Shown here piece by piece: positions 55,013 to 63,462 of a stretch of DNA of 64,000 nt. A model generated the notes under the pieces. That model searched no databases. It was not told where the DNA came from and was given only the letters and a program-made list of their open reading frames with translations. Every line of letters begins with the position of its first letter. Positions within the stretch are counted from its first letter, which is position 1. Where the stretch lies: contig OZ000552.1 in NCBI GenBank assembly GCA_963923955.1, positions 1,798,001-1,862,000 on the forward strand, in the 5' to 3' direction. The stretch comes from G963923955 sp963923955 (GTDB lineage Bacteria > Pseudomonadota > Gammaproteobacteria > Eutrophobiales > Eutrophobiaceae). The position numbers were made by a program, and so were the translations under genes.

Positions 55013-55924
55013 ATGTGGAAACCTGTATTAAAAATCAGCTGCTCGGTGCTTTTGTTCATCCTGCTGTTTCGCTATCTGGACTTTGCCGGCTTTATCGAGC
55101 AGCTAAAAAAAGTTTCGCCCTTAGGCATTGTGGCAGCACTCACCTGCCTGGTGCTGCAATCCTTGTTAGTCTCGCTGAGATGGCAGGGCATCCTGCAACG
55201 CTACGCCCGCAAGATCGCCTTTTATGAGGTGCTGAAGATGACCTATCTCGGCCTCGGCACGGCCTTGCTCCTGCCCAACATCGTGGCCGAGCCGGCCGTG
55301 AAATCGCTGCTGCTGAAAAAGTTCCAGGTGCCGCTCAAGGAGGCGCTGGCAACCGTCTTGCTGGACAAGGTCTTCGTGGTCGTTGGCCTGTTTGTGCTGA
55401 GCTTATTTGTGCTACCGCTGATCATCGTCATCTTTCCCGGCGCGGAAGCCCTGTTTTTTCCTTATCTCGCGGTGCTGTTGCTGCTGCTTGCAGCCTGGTT
55501 GCTTTATGTCTTCAAAGAATCTTTGCGCTTAGACCGCCTGGCGGCGAAGTTCAAGGACAAATACGCAAACCTGGCCCTGGTCTTTGAACGCTTGTTGTTT
55601 GACAAGGCGCTGATAGGCCGCTGCCTGCTGATTACTTTTTTTAGCCAGCTGGCCTCCATCAGCGCCTTGTACATCCTGGCCTTGTTTATGCGGCTGGACA
55701 TTCAGTATTACCAATGCCTGCTGCTGCTCCCGCCGGCCCTGCTGGTAACGGCCATCCCGATTGCGTTTAACGGCTGGGGCGTGCGCGAGCTGGCCATCAT
55801 CTACATGCTCGCCTTCATCCACATCCCGGCCGAGGTGGCGCTGGCGCTGTCCGTGCAGTATGGCCTGATCGCGGTTTTGCTTTGGGCCGCCGGCCTGCTG
55901 TCGTGGGCGGGATATAGGCGTTGA
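55013..55924 (+). CDS. UPF0104/LPG-synthase-TM family flippase-like membrane protein
   Basis: 303 residues, about eight helices. Signatures: LDFAGFIEQLKKVSPLGIVA at the start, LLPNIVAEPAVKSLLLKKF in the cytoplasmic loop, and FNGWGVRELAIIYML, the family's GxGxRE motif. The family includes the transmembrane part of lysylphosphatidylglycerol synthases and glycan-cluster membrane proteins (AglD-like). Here without a synthase domain, so lipid or lipid-linked glycan translocation is inferred. Confidence 0.75.
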   Translation: MWKPVLKISCSVLLFILLFRYLDFAGFIEQLKKVSPLGIVAALTCLVLQSLLVSLRWQGILQRYARKIAFYEVLKMTYLGLGTALLLPNIVAEPAVKSLLLKKFQVPLKEALATVLLDKVFVVVGLFVLSLFVLPLIIVIFPGAEALFFPYLAVLLLLLAAWLLYVFKESLRLDRLAAKFKDKYANLALVFERLLFDKALIGRCLLITFFSQLASISALYILALFMRLDIQYYQCLLLLPPALLVTAIPIAFNGWGVRELAIIYMLAFIHIPAEVALALSVQYGLIAVLLWAAGLLSWAGYRR

Positions 55925-56020
55925 TTTTTAGGGAAGCGCTTAAATAAGCCCCGGACGGACTTTCAGAGTTTCTTAAAGTTGCCCTCACGAAATGAATGCT
56001 TTAAGCTAATGCGCCTGTAT

Positions 56021-56210
56021 CAAGGTTTCTGCTTAGCGCTATTAAGCAGATTAACGGGAAGCCTGGTGAGTTCTTGGCAACGATTCCAGCACTGCCCCCG
56101 CAACGGTGATCAGTTAAGCACCTGAACAAGATGCCACTGTGCTGCAAGCATGGGAAGGCGTTCAGGTTGCTGAGAAGATTCTCAGCCGCTGTCAGTCCGG
56201 AGACCGGCCT
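56021..56210 (+). ncRNA. cobalamin riboswitch
   Basis: Core elements are in canonical order: AACGGGAAGCCTGGTGAG (56053), GCACTGCCCCCGCAACGGTG (56089), GCCACTGTG (56132), GGGAAGGCG (56152) and the terminal AGTCCGGAGACCGGCC (56194-56209). A peripheral stem GCTGAGAA/TTCTCAGC lies at 56169-56186. It binds adenosylcobalamin and represses the B12 receptor gene beginning 138 bp later. The upstream part of the 55925-56348 interval holds nothing else recognisable. Confidence 0.95.
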
Positions 56211-56313
56211 TGGTATATCACCCCGGCTTAAGTCCGGATGTTCATGACATGTTGCGGAGGGCGACATTGAGTATTGTCTCTGCTCGATAAGCCTCTTCAC
56301 TACTGACTGATTT

Positions 56314-56327
56314 CTCGCCCGGGCGAG
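56314..56327 (+). promoter_or_regulatory. perfect palindrome before btuB ribosome-binding site
   Basis: CTCGCCCGGGCGAG is a perfect 14-bp palindrome, 7 bp before AGGAGC, the btuB Shine-Dalgarno. It may belong to the riboswitch expression platform that controls access to the ribosome-binding site. Confidence 0.4.
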
Positions 56328-56348
56328 ATTCAACAGGAGCGAAGATCA

Positions 56349-58172
56349 ATGAAAATTCATAGCCTTTTGGCGCTGCTCGGCGGCGCCCTTGCCTGCTCGT
56401 CCATTGTCCGGGCGAGTTCATCGGAAGAAATTATAGTCACCGGCACGCGAACGCCCTTGGCGCTTGATAGGCTGGCGGCTTCTGCAACGATCATCACGCG
56501 TGCTGATATTGAAAAACGACAGGTCAATTCTCTGCCGGAGTTGCTCAAGGGCGTGGCGGGGCTTGATGTGACGGTCAGTGGTGGCGATGGCAAGGTGACG
56601 GATGTGCGGATAAGGGGCACTGAATCTGATCATGTGCTGGTGCTGGTGGATGGTGTCAGGATTGGCTCGGCCACCGTCGGCACCACGGCGTTTCAACACC
56701 TGCCGCTGGCGCAGATCGAGCGCATCGAGATCGTGCGCGGGCCGCGCTCCAGCCTCTGGGGGTCGGAGGCCTTAGGAGGCGTGATCCATATCTTTACGCG
56801 CCGCGGCGCAGGCGAGACGCCGCGCTATAGCCTTGATGCCGGTGGCGGTTCTTATGAGACCGTCGAGTTGAGCGTCGGCATCAGCGGCGAGTATAAGGAT
56901 TTTGACTATAGCGCCGCGCTTTCCCGCTTTGATTCCGACGGCATTGACGCACGCCGACCTGTCCAGGGGCCCTTTGGTTTTAGTCAGCCGGATAAGGATG
57001 GTTATGACAATTTTTCTTTTCATGTTCGCGGCGGTTATCGTCTCAGCGCGGCGGGCGAGCTTGAGGCTTTTATACTGCGTGCGGCCGGGACGACCGAATT
57101 TGACGGCAGCTTCCAGGATAAGACGGACTTTGTACAGCAGGTAGTGGGCGCTGCCGTGTCCTGGCGGCTACTTGAGCGCTGGCGCACGGAATTACGCTTG
57201 AGCGAGGCGTGTGATGAGACGGAGAATTTTGCCCCAAGCGGCGCCCCGGCCTCTGCCTTTGATACCAAGCGTCAACAGCTCTCGTGGCAGAATGATCTTT
57301 CCATCCTGGATGCGCATGGCCTAACCCTCGGGCTGGATTATCGGCAAGATGAGATCCAGAGTAGCAACCGCTTTGCCCAAACTTCAAGAGATAATGTGGG
57401 GATTTATGGCCAATACAGCGGCAATTTTCACGGCCACCAGCTCATCGCATCAGTGCGCTGGGATGATGACCAGGTATTCGGCGGCAAGACTACCGGCGGA
57501 GTCGGCTGGTCTTATCGCTGGCGCGAGTGGTTGCGGCTCTATGCCTCCTATGCAAGCGCCTATAAGACGCCCTCTTTTAATGAGCTATTTTTTCCCGGCT
57601 TTGGAAACCCTGCGCTGGGCCCGGAGAATGCTGATTCTTATGAAGCCGGCCTGGCGGGACAGCATGATGTGATTGGCTGGAGCCTTCGTGCCTATCGCAC
57701 GGAAGTCAAGGACCTGATCGTCACCGTATTTGATCCGGCGACCGCTGACTTTTCCCCGCAAAATGTCAACAAGGCCGAGATAGTCGGGGTGGAGGCGGAG
57801 TTCAATTTTCAATGGAGGGAATGGGAGGCCGCATTGGCCGTGGAATATCTCGATCCTAAGGACAAGGCGAGCGGAAGCCGCCTGCCCCGCCGCGTGAAAC
57901 AACGCCTGTCGCTGGACCTAAGCCGGGCTCTTGGCCGCTTTATCCTGGGCGGCCGGCTGTTGGCAGAAGGGAGTCGCTTTAACAACGCCGGTGCGCGCAA
58001 TCCGGTGAGCGGCTTTGCGACCCTTGACCTGCGCGCTGAGTATCGCCTTAACGATAACATTCGCTTCCAGGCCAAGTTGGCGAACCTGTTGGACAAGCAA
58101 TATGAGACCATCGATAGCTATAATTCAAAGGACAGAAATTTCTTCCTGTCCGTGCATTACCAGAGTCGATAA
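56349..58172 (+). CDS. btuB: TonB-dependent vitamin B12 receptor
   Basis: 607 residues. Signal peptide to about residue 22. TonB box EEIIVTGTR follows. Plug domain at residues about 35-155 (LPELLKGVAGLDVTVSGGDG, VLVLVDGVRIGSAT, IERIEIVRGPRSSLWGSEAL). A 22-stranded barrel completes it; YASAYKTPSFNELFFPGFGN is the usual barrel motif. The C-terminus is FFLSVHYQSR, lacking the typical final aromatic. The cobalamin riboswitch upstream and the adenosyltransferase downstream confirm B12 as substrate. AGGAGC before the start. Confidence 0.95.
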   Translation: MKIHSLLALLGGALACSSIVRASSSEEIIVTGTRTPLALDRLAASATIITRADIEKRQVNSLPELLKGVAGLDVTVSGGDGKVTDVRIRGTESDHVLVLVDGVRIGSATVGTTAFQHLPLAQIERIEIVRGPRSSLWGSEALGGVIHIFTRRGAGETPRYSLDAGGGSYETVELSVGISGEYKDFDYSAALSRFDSDGIDARRPVQGPFGFSQPDKDGYDNFSFHVRGGYRLSAAGELEAFILRAAGTTEFDGSFQDKTDFVQQVVGAAVSWRLLERWRTELRLSEACDETENFAPSGAPASAFDTKRQQLSWQNDLSILDAHGLTLGLDYRQDEIQSSNRFAQTSRDNVGIYGQYSGNFHGHQLIASVRWDDDQVFGGKTTGGVGWSYRWREWLRLYASYASAYKTPSFNELFFPGFGNPALGPENADSYEAGLAGQHDVIGWSLRAYRTEVKDLIVTVFDPATADFSPQNVNKAEIVGVEAEFNFQWREWEAALAVEYLDPKDKASGSRLPRRVKQRLSLDLSRALGRFILGGRLLAEGSRFNNAGARNPVSGFATLDLRAEYRLNDNIRFQAKLANLLDKQYETIDSYNSKDRNFFLSVHYQSR

Positions 58173-58226
58173 GGATACGATCCGGCAGGCGCAGAATCTT
58201 CCCACTTGATCTTCAAGGCTACTAAA

Positions 58227-58835
58227 ATGTCTGAGAAAAATATCAGCGCAGAAGAACACAAGGCGCGCATGCAAGCGCAGCAGCAGGAGATGCGCCGGCG
58301 CGTGGCCGAGGCAAAGATACGGCGTGGCGTCATCATCTATCTCTATGGCAATGGCAAGGGCAAGAGCAGCTCCGCCTTTGGTACGCTGGCGCGGAGCCTG
58401 GGGCACGGCAAAAGAGGCGCCATCATTCAATTTATCAAGGGCAAGTGGAAGACCGGGGAGCAGCAGTTTTTCCAGGGTCGGGAGGATATCGAATATCATG
58501 TAATGGGCACCGGTTTTACCTGGGACACCCAAGACCGCGATAAGGACATGGCGGCAGCGGAGGAAGTATGGGAAAAGGCCATCCCGATCCTGGCCGATCC
58601 GACATTCGACATCGTGCTGTTTGATGAAATTACCTACATGTTCAAGTATGAATATTTATCCGTCGAAAAAGTTGTCGGCGCCCTTAGGGCTAGACCGGAA
58701 AGGCAAAACGTCATCCTCACCGGACGCGATCCCATCCCGGAGATACTGGCGATTGCCGATACGATTAGCGAGGTAAAAGAGATCAAACACGCCTTCAACC
58801 AAGGGGTGAAGGCACAAAAGGGGATTGAATTTTGA
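58227..58835 (+). CDS. cobO: cob(I)yrinic acid a,c-diamide adenosyltransferase
   Basis: About 202 residues from the ATG at 58227 (an in-frame TTG at 58206 is less likely). P-loop LYGNGKGKSSSAFGTLARSL near residue 38, then IQFIKGKWKTGE and VLFDEITYMFKYEYL, characteristic of CobA/CobO/BtuR. It converts cob(I)alamin or its precursors to the adenosyl form. Located 54 bp after btuB, so uptake and activation are co-regulated by the riboswitch. No further cobalamin synthesis genes are present. E. coli name btuR. Confidence 0.93.
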   Translation: MSEKNISAEEHKARMQAQQQEMRRRVAEAKIRRGVIIYLYGNGKGKSSSAFGTLARSLGHGKRGAIIQFIKGKWKTGEQQFFQGREDIEYHVMGTGFTWDTQDRDKDMAAAEEVWEKAIPILADPTFDIVLFDEITYMFKYEYLSVEKVVGALRARPERQNVILTGRDPIPEILAIADTISEVKEIKHAFNQGVKAQKGIEF

Positions 58836-59375
58836 AATGCTTAGGGTAAGTAAATTTGTTTTCTTTGCCACAACGAGCTTGCCGCACTTTTCTATGGCAA
58901 CAGTAAAACCCGTCTGCCTGATTGTCTCATTCTAACATTGAGCAGACAAAAGAACCGCCACAGCGAGATCTTCGTCTGTATTTACCAGCGGCTGTCGAAC
59001 TCCTGCATTGTAAAGAGAAAGGCGCATTCTCTTCGCACTGTATGCGATGTTGCCTTCTTCGTCCCCGTATCCAGTACGGGGCAGGCTATTCCCGTGCAAG
59101 CATGTCCCCGTGAAAACGGGGACAGGAATCCCGTCAAAAGACGCGCACCGCTTGTTCGATCTCTGGTCAAAGCCAAGAGAAGTGGGCTCTGCCCACTCAA
59201 GCTACCGGCGAAGGCATTGCTGTGGGTGAAGCGCCCTTCTATCCCCAGACGCAGACCTAATGCACTGCCCGCCGATTGCGCCCCGCCTCTTTGTTGCAGT
59301 GAGTCGGCCTTTGGTCTGACCCGTAGCTTGAGGGCAGCCTTGCCGTGCCCGGTTGCAGCAGGCAGCCGCTTGCCC
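58836..59375. other. gap with palindromic repeats, no supportable gene
   Basis: Repeat elements at 59062-59133: CCCCGTATCCAGTACGGGG, an ATTCCCGTGC half-element and TGTCCCCGTGAAAACGGGGA. Long ORFs on both strands translate across these repeats, lack start signals and overlap each other. The stretch 59135-59375 holds nothing recognised. Confidence 0.6.
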
Positions 59376-59810
59376 TTATTGGTTGTTCCCTGCCGGCGGC
59401 GGCTTAGTCGAGCCCTGTTGCCTTTTGCCTGCCTCCAGGATGGGGATGGCGGCCTCGGTCGGCAGGTAGATAATCTGCCCCTGGATCTTGTCCAGTTGCT
59501 CAATGAACAGCCAGCGCAGATAGGCATCCGGGCCGCCTAAGTATTCGCCGACAATTTTATTGGCCTCCGCCGCCCCGCGCGCCCGCTCAATCTCCGCCTG
59601 CGCCCAGGACTTCGCCGCCTCTTTCTTGGCCTCGGCCTCCTGGATGACGATCTGCCGGTTCCATTCGGCCTGTTTAAGCTCGGCCTGGCCGTACAACTCA
59701 CGCTTATAGACGCTGTACTTTGGCAACCCCCACATGGCCAGCCCTATGATGCCAAGCGCGAGCGCGGCCACCACGATGATTGTTTTTATCTGCCCCGGTT
59801 GTGTTTGCAT
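59376..59810 (-). CDS. small SPFH/band-7-like membrane protein
   Basis: 144 residues. A single N-terminal helix (TIIVVAALALGIIGLAMWGL) is followed by a long charged helix rich in Ala/Glu/Lys (AELKQAEWNRQIVIQEAEAK) and ARGAAEANKIVGEYLGG. The ending IEQLDKIQGQIIYLPTEAAIPIL resembles the helical C-terminal part of SPFH/stomatin-type proteins without the band-7 beta domain. It stands alone beside the methyltransferase copy. Such truncated forms may act as membrane scaffolds; function unproven. Confidence 0.65.
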   Translation of the reverse strand: MQTQPGQIKTIIVVAALALGIIGLAMWGLPKYSVYKRELYGQAELKQAEWNRQIVIQEAEAKKEAAKSWAQAEIERARGAAEANKIVGEYLGGPDAYLRWLFIEQLDKIQGQIIYLPTEAAIPILEAGKRQQGSTKPPPAGNNQ

Positions 59811-59982
59811 GGGTTACCACCCTCCGCTTGTTGTGGATTAAGGTTCGGGCGGGTTGTAGAAGCCGCTCCCGGGCTCATTGTCTCATGCCTGTCGGCACAA
59901 GGCGAAGCAGTTTTGATCTTTGCCGCTCATCTTGCTTGATGTCCGGCATGATAGCCATCGCCCTCCTAAAAGCATCCAAGCG

Positions 59983-60824
59983 CTATTTCTTGAACCCGAT
60001 TGCGCAGTAAAAAGGCGGGTTTGCGCTAAAGCGAATCCCTTCCAGCCCGGCCGCCGTCATCATGTTTGCTATTTCAGGCTTGGTAAAGCGATGCTCCAGT
60101 CTCGTGCCAAAGCGATCCAGCGCATTGACTCTCATGGAGTACAGCGACATGTTTCTGTAACCACTCAAGGGGAAACTGTGCATGGGAAGCCCGGTCTTTT
60201 CCAACAGCCGCGCCGTGCGGGCGAGCGGGTAATAAACCACGACCGCGATGATCTCGCAGAGCCAGCTTTTCAGCCGGTGCGGCAAGCGGGAAATACCGCG
60301 CCGGAGGCCATCGCTGCATCGCCACAATAACCGGAACCAGGCGGGTTGATTGTCAAAGTCATAATAGAGATAAACCAGCAAGGGCGCGCCGCGTTTCAGC
60401 TTGCGCACACAATCATCCATGCCCTGCTGCGGGTCGGGCATGTGATGCAGCACGCCCAGGCAATAACCGAAGTCCATAGAGGCATCGGGAAACGGCATGG
60501 CGGCGATGCCGCATTGGTGGAAGGTGCAGTTTGCTAGGTGTGCAAGATTTTGTCTTGCCACAGTGATGGCCTCCGACGGCTCCACGCAATGCAAATGTTT
60601 TACCCTCTCTGCAACGAGCAATGCCCATCTGCCGGCACCACAACCGGCATCAAAACCCGTCCATGCAGCTGCGCTATTTCCCCCCCCCCCCCCCACGAAA
60701 ATACCTCAAAATAGGCGTCAAACTGCGCCTTGCGCTCGGCAGCGGATAAGGCGCTTTGATCAAAGGTCTGCCACTCCCGGCCGAAGTCCTCGACCACGGC
60801 CTCATCAATATTCCGATCACGCAT
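59983..60824 (-). CDS. SAM-dependent methyltransferase, copy 2, phase-variable, OFF as read
   Basis: Start at 60824 (MRDRNIDEAVVEDFGREWQT). After FEVFSW a 15-base tract shifts the frame and the product ends near residue 75. The catalytic part (FDAGCGAGRWALL onward) continues in another frame to 59983. With 16 or 13 bases it would be a complete enzyme of about 280 residues. It follows the GT32-like gene with about 130 bp between them. Both copies in the window are in the same non-productive phase. Confidence 0.8.
60680..60694 (-). repeat. poly-C (coding-strand poly-G) tract, 15 nt, in methyltransferase copy 2
   Basis: A run of 15 at the same codon position as the 18-base tract in copy 1. The two lengths differ by three, so both give the same out-of-frame reading. 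Confidence 0.9.
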
Positions 60825-60952
60825 AGTCATCTCTCCCGTTTGTTTATTTTAGCGCAGCCGACGTTGCAGCCAGGCCCGTTGCTCACCGCCACTAACAGGG
60901 TGCCAGCGTAGCCAACGACCGGGCGCCACCATCAAGCCAGCATCCACCCACC

Positions 60953-61828
60953 TCAACCCACCCCATAATGCTCAAGCATACGGGCGTAGAAGGCGCCTGC
61001 TGCGCCCGGGCTGGCCATGTCGATGCCCTGCTCGATGAGCGAGGCGTTGTACACATGCACGGCGTACCAGTCGTTGCTCATCAGCGCCTCGGCGTATTGC
61101 GGGCAGGTGAACAGGCGCTCGCGCTCGTGTCGATCCATCTGCAAGATCCCGGTGCGGGCCAGCGCAAACCGGCGCTGATGATGCAGATAGCGGCTTACGC
61201 CCCGCGGGCCGGCGACCGTGCCCCAGCCCAGCGTTTCCAGTTCCGGATCGCTGGGCTTAGGCAGCCGCCCGGCTTTCAGCAGCGAGCGCACAACGCTGCG
61301 CAGCCGCCGACATTGCATCCGCCAGTCATCGCAGCGATGGAGTCGATAAGGATGGCTTGCCCGGCGGCGCATGGCTTGGCTCACCGGGTGCTGCGGCGGG
61401 AACTGCATCAGGCTGACGCCGGCCAGGGGCGGTGTCTCGCAGGTCTCCAAAGGCACGAAGGCAGCGGGCAGGTCGTCCAAGGGCTTCAAGCAGACGCAGT
61501 CCATGTCCGACCAGATGCCGCCGTGCCGATACAGCAACTCCCAGCGAAACCAATCCGCAAACAGCGCCCGCATCCGTGCCTCCAACGGCGCGCTGGTCTT
61601 TGGATACGGCAGGATGTCGGCGGCATCGAGCACCACGGCCGCGGCGGGAACGTCCTTGACCTCGTCATAGACATAAAGATGAAAGGGGTGGCCGTTGCGC
61701 AGGTAAGACAATACGCACAGCCGCTCCAGGCGGGATAGGCGCTCGCCGATCCATAGGCTTTGGACGGGGGCGTGTTGATTGTGGGAGGCGGCGGTGCTTT
61801 TGCCGTCGTTGCTATGCGGGTTATTCAT
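60953..61828 (-). CDS. GT32-like (capsular polysaccharide type) glycosyltransferase
   Basis: 291 residues from the Met at 61828. Family signatures: PVQSLWIGERLSRLERLCVL, the DxD region FRWELLYRHGGIWSDMDCVC with the metal-binding DMD, and YAVHVYNASL near the end. These match glycosyltransferases with a DXD motif (GT32/capsular polysaccharide synthesis). It ends FYARMLEHYGVG; the same end is present as a fragment at 20846, beside the other methyltransferase copy. It lies in a likely surface-glycan region with the sugar transferase at 63463. Confidence 0.82.
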   Translation of the reverse strand: MNNPHSNDGKSTAASHNQHAPVQSLWIGERLSRLERLCVLSYLRNGHPFHLYVYDEVKDVPAAAVVLDAADILPYPKTSAPLEARMRALFADWFRWELLYRHGGIWSDMDCVCLKPLDDLPAAFVPLETCETPPLAGVSLMQFPPQHPVSQAMRRRASHPYRLHRCDDWRMQCRRLRSVVRSLLKAGRLPKPSDPELETLGWGTVAGPRGVSRYLHHQRRFALARTGILQMDRHERERLFTCPQYAEALMSNDWYAVHVYNASLIEQGIDMASPGAAGAFYARMLEHYGVG

Positions 61829-62604
61829 GTTCTCTCCAGCGCCGCCCGCGCTCACAGGCGGCACTTGTCCACCCATCCGGCGGTACGCGCCGGCCGCGAA
61901 GTGCCGTTCAAGCTGCGCGTGCCAAGCCCAGCCACCGGAAAGACGATCTTAGTGATCTTCACCATCGCGCCCATCGCTACATTCACTTTTGCGCCTGCGT
62001 CTTCAGGCGAATGTGGCGTCCCTATCCATGAATACGCCGGTCTTTTTAGGTGCGAACAGGTTCATGATCTGTATGGCTTTTTGGGCATTTGCTCTTCCTT
62101 ATCCGGTTCTTGGCGTAGGCTAAGGGCTGCATAGCAGATGCCTCTTGCGCTTTTTATCCATTTTGCCGGGGATTTTATCTACCACCAAGCTTATGGACAA
62201 CCCAGCAACGACTCAAGCGGATCCTTGGCGAGAGGGAATTTGCTAAGCCTGCGGCCAAGCGGGATTTTATTTTCATGCTTGCGGATTTTCAAGGTAAATA
62301 ATCCGTTCATGCTCATTGCTCGCGCAATCCATCCAGCGTGTGTAGGATTGACTCCACATGCACCCCGCCACCGCCCTGTTAGTTCCTCAGGCAGTGCGGC
62401 AAGACCACCTTGGCCGGGCCAAGCGTACTTTTTCATGCTGCGTTTTTTCTTTTTACTCAAAGAGACGGGGGCAGTTTCTCATCTATACGCAAGGGGTTTT
62501 TCTATTGCGTTCGCATGACTGCTGCCGAAATGCAATATCTTCTGGGCTGATGAATATTTTGTACTACACTTTGACCTAAGAGTTGATTTTACGCAGGGCG
62601 AAAC
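61829..62604. other. about 775 bp with no firm gene
   Basis: An ORF on the plus strand reads VRAGREVPFKLRVPSPATGK at about 61890, which looks protein-like but has no start or continuation. A minus-strand ORF (62191-62460) lacks a ribosome-binding site and domains. The interval may hold decayed genes. TTTTTTATTCTCC-type AT-rich DNA near 62580 may carry the promoter for the next gene. Confidence 0.4.
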
Positions 62605-62988
62605 ATGGCTGAATTTTTTATTCTCCGCAGAGGCATGCCGTTGTTTCTAGTCGCCTGCATCAGCACAACGGGCTGCACCGGCATCAGGCTGCAAGACGAA
62701 CACGCCACGCATTATCTCATCCTCGGCCTTGGCATGATCTCGGTGCCGGATGGTGATCAAAGCGGCGCTCATGCCGTGCGTACGAACATACTTGGGGCGA
62801 GCGCTGCTGCCGGGGCGGACAAGGGTCTGACGCTGGGCTATGCCCGCAAGATACGGCTCGCCATCCCCGCCGATGCAGAGAACACCTGCCTGGAGATTTC
62901 CGAGAGGGCCAAAGGTGTGATGCGGGTGCAGACCTGCGATGCGTTTTCCCGAGAGGCGACCATCGCCCACAAACTTCACTGTCAATGA
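62605..62988 (+). CDS. putative small lipoprotein of unknown function
   Basis: 127 residues. The N-terminus RRGMPLFLVACISTTGCTGI fits a signal peptide with a lipobox (ISTTGC), so the mature protein would be a lipid-anchored protein of about 100 residues. YLILGLGMISVPD follows, reminiscent of small proteobacterial lipoproteins with a hydrophobic beta strand after the anchor. The start is 10 bp earlier than the internal Met that would leave a shorter signal. Function unknown. Confidence 0.5.
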   Translation: MAEFFILRRGMPLFLVACISTTGCTGIRLQDEHATHYLILGLGMISVPDGDQSGAHAVRTNILGASAAAGADKGLTLGYARKIRLAIPADAENTCLEISERAKGVMRVQTCDAFSREATIAHKLHCQ

Positions 62989-62998
62989 GGAGGTTATG

Positions 62999-63169
62999 AT
63001 GAAAAATTATAAGGCGTTATTTGATAGAGCAGGAATACCCGTTGATAATGCAAGCAGACAGTCAGTTGAGACAATAACAAACACCCATGTTTTGGAATAC
63101 CATCTTGGCAAACCTGAAAACAGATGGCTGGTGACACCGCTATATAAGGCAATACCAGATAAGGAGTAA
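62999..63169 (+). CDS. 56-residue protein of unknown function
   Basis: MKNYKALFDRAGIPVDNASR followed by a C-terminal half without membrane helix or known motif. A very strong AGGAGG lies 5 bases before the ATG at 62999 (an overlapping ATG at 62996 is too close). It starts about 10 bp after the lipoprotein gene, so the two are likely co-transcribed. The composition is lower in GC than its neighbours. Confidence 0.5.
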   Translation: MKNYKALFDRAGIPVDNASRQSVETITNTHVLEYHLGKPENRWLVTPLYKAIPDKE

Positions 63170-63462
63170 AGCAAGGGAAGGGGAAAGCGAGCGAGTAGAG
63201 AACCCTGCTCTTATCCATTTCGATTTTTCTTTGAGAATGCACCCCTGAGCTTGCCGCCGTGTTCAAGCGGTGGCGAGTTAGCGCAGAAGAGGGCGGTAAA
63301 GCTTGGCCTTGGCTACCCCCGCGCCGCCTTCCCTTGCCTTTGTTTGGAAACGCGCCGGCCGGCCTACCCCCGCCACCTGATAACGATAAACACGATGCCC
63401 TACGCCCCGTCTTGTAACGCACACAACGCTGTATAGAACGAACTCAAAACACCCGCCTTGCT

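Larger units (their letters stand above)
59947..60995 (-). repeat. inverted duplication, copy 2 (partner 20846-21896)
   Basis: Near-identical inverse copy of the segment at 20846-21896. Here the methyltransferase follows an intact GT32-like gene in the same orientation, so this is probably the original arrangement. The copies differ by a 3-base difference in tract length and scattered substitutions (two amino-acid changes near the C-terminus: T/A and V/I). Confidence 0.9.

Noticed and set aside
58982..59540. Overlapping ORFs on both strands after the cobalamin adenosyltransferase gene
   Set aside because: They cross repeat elements and show no domains or start sites.
62191..62460. 89-codon minus-strand ORF starting with a lysine run
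   Set aside because: No ribosome-binding site, no recognisable domain, and opposite to other weak ORFs; support too poor.
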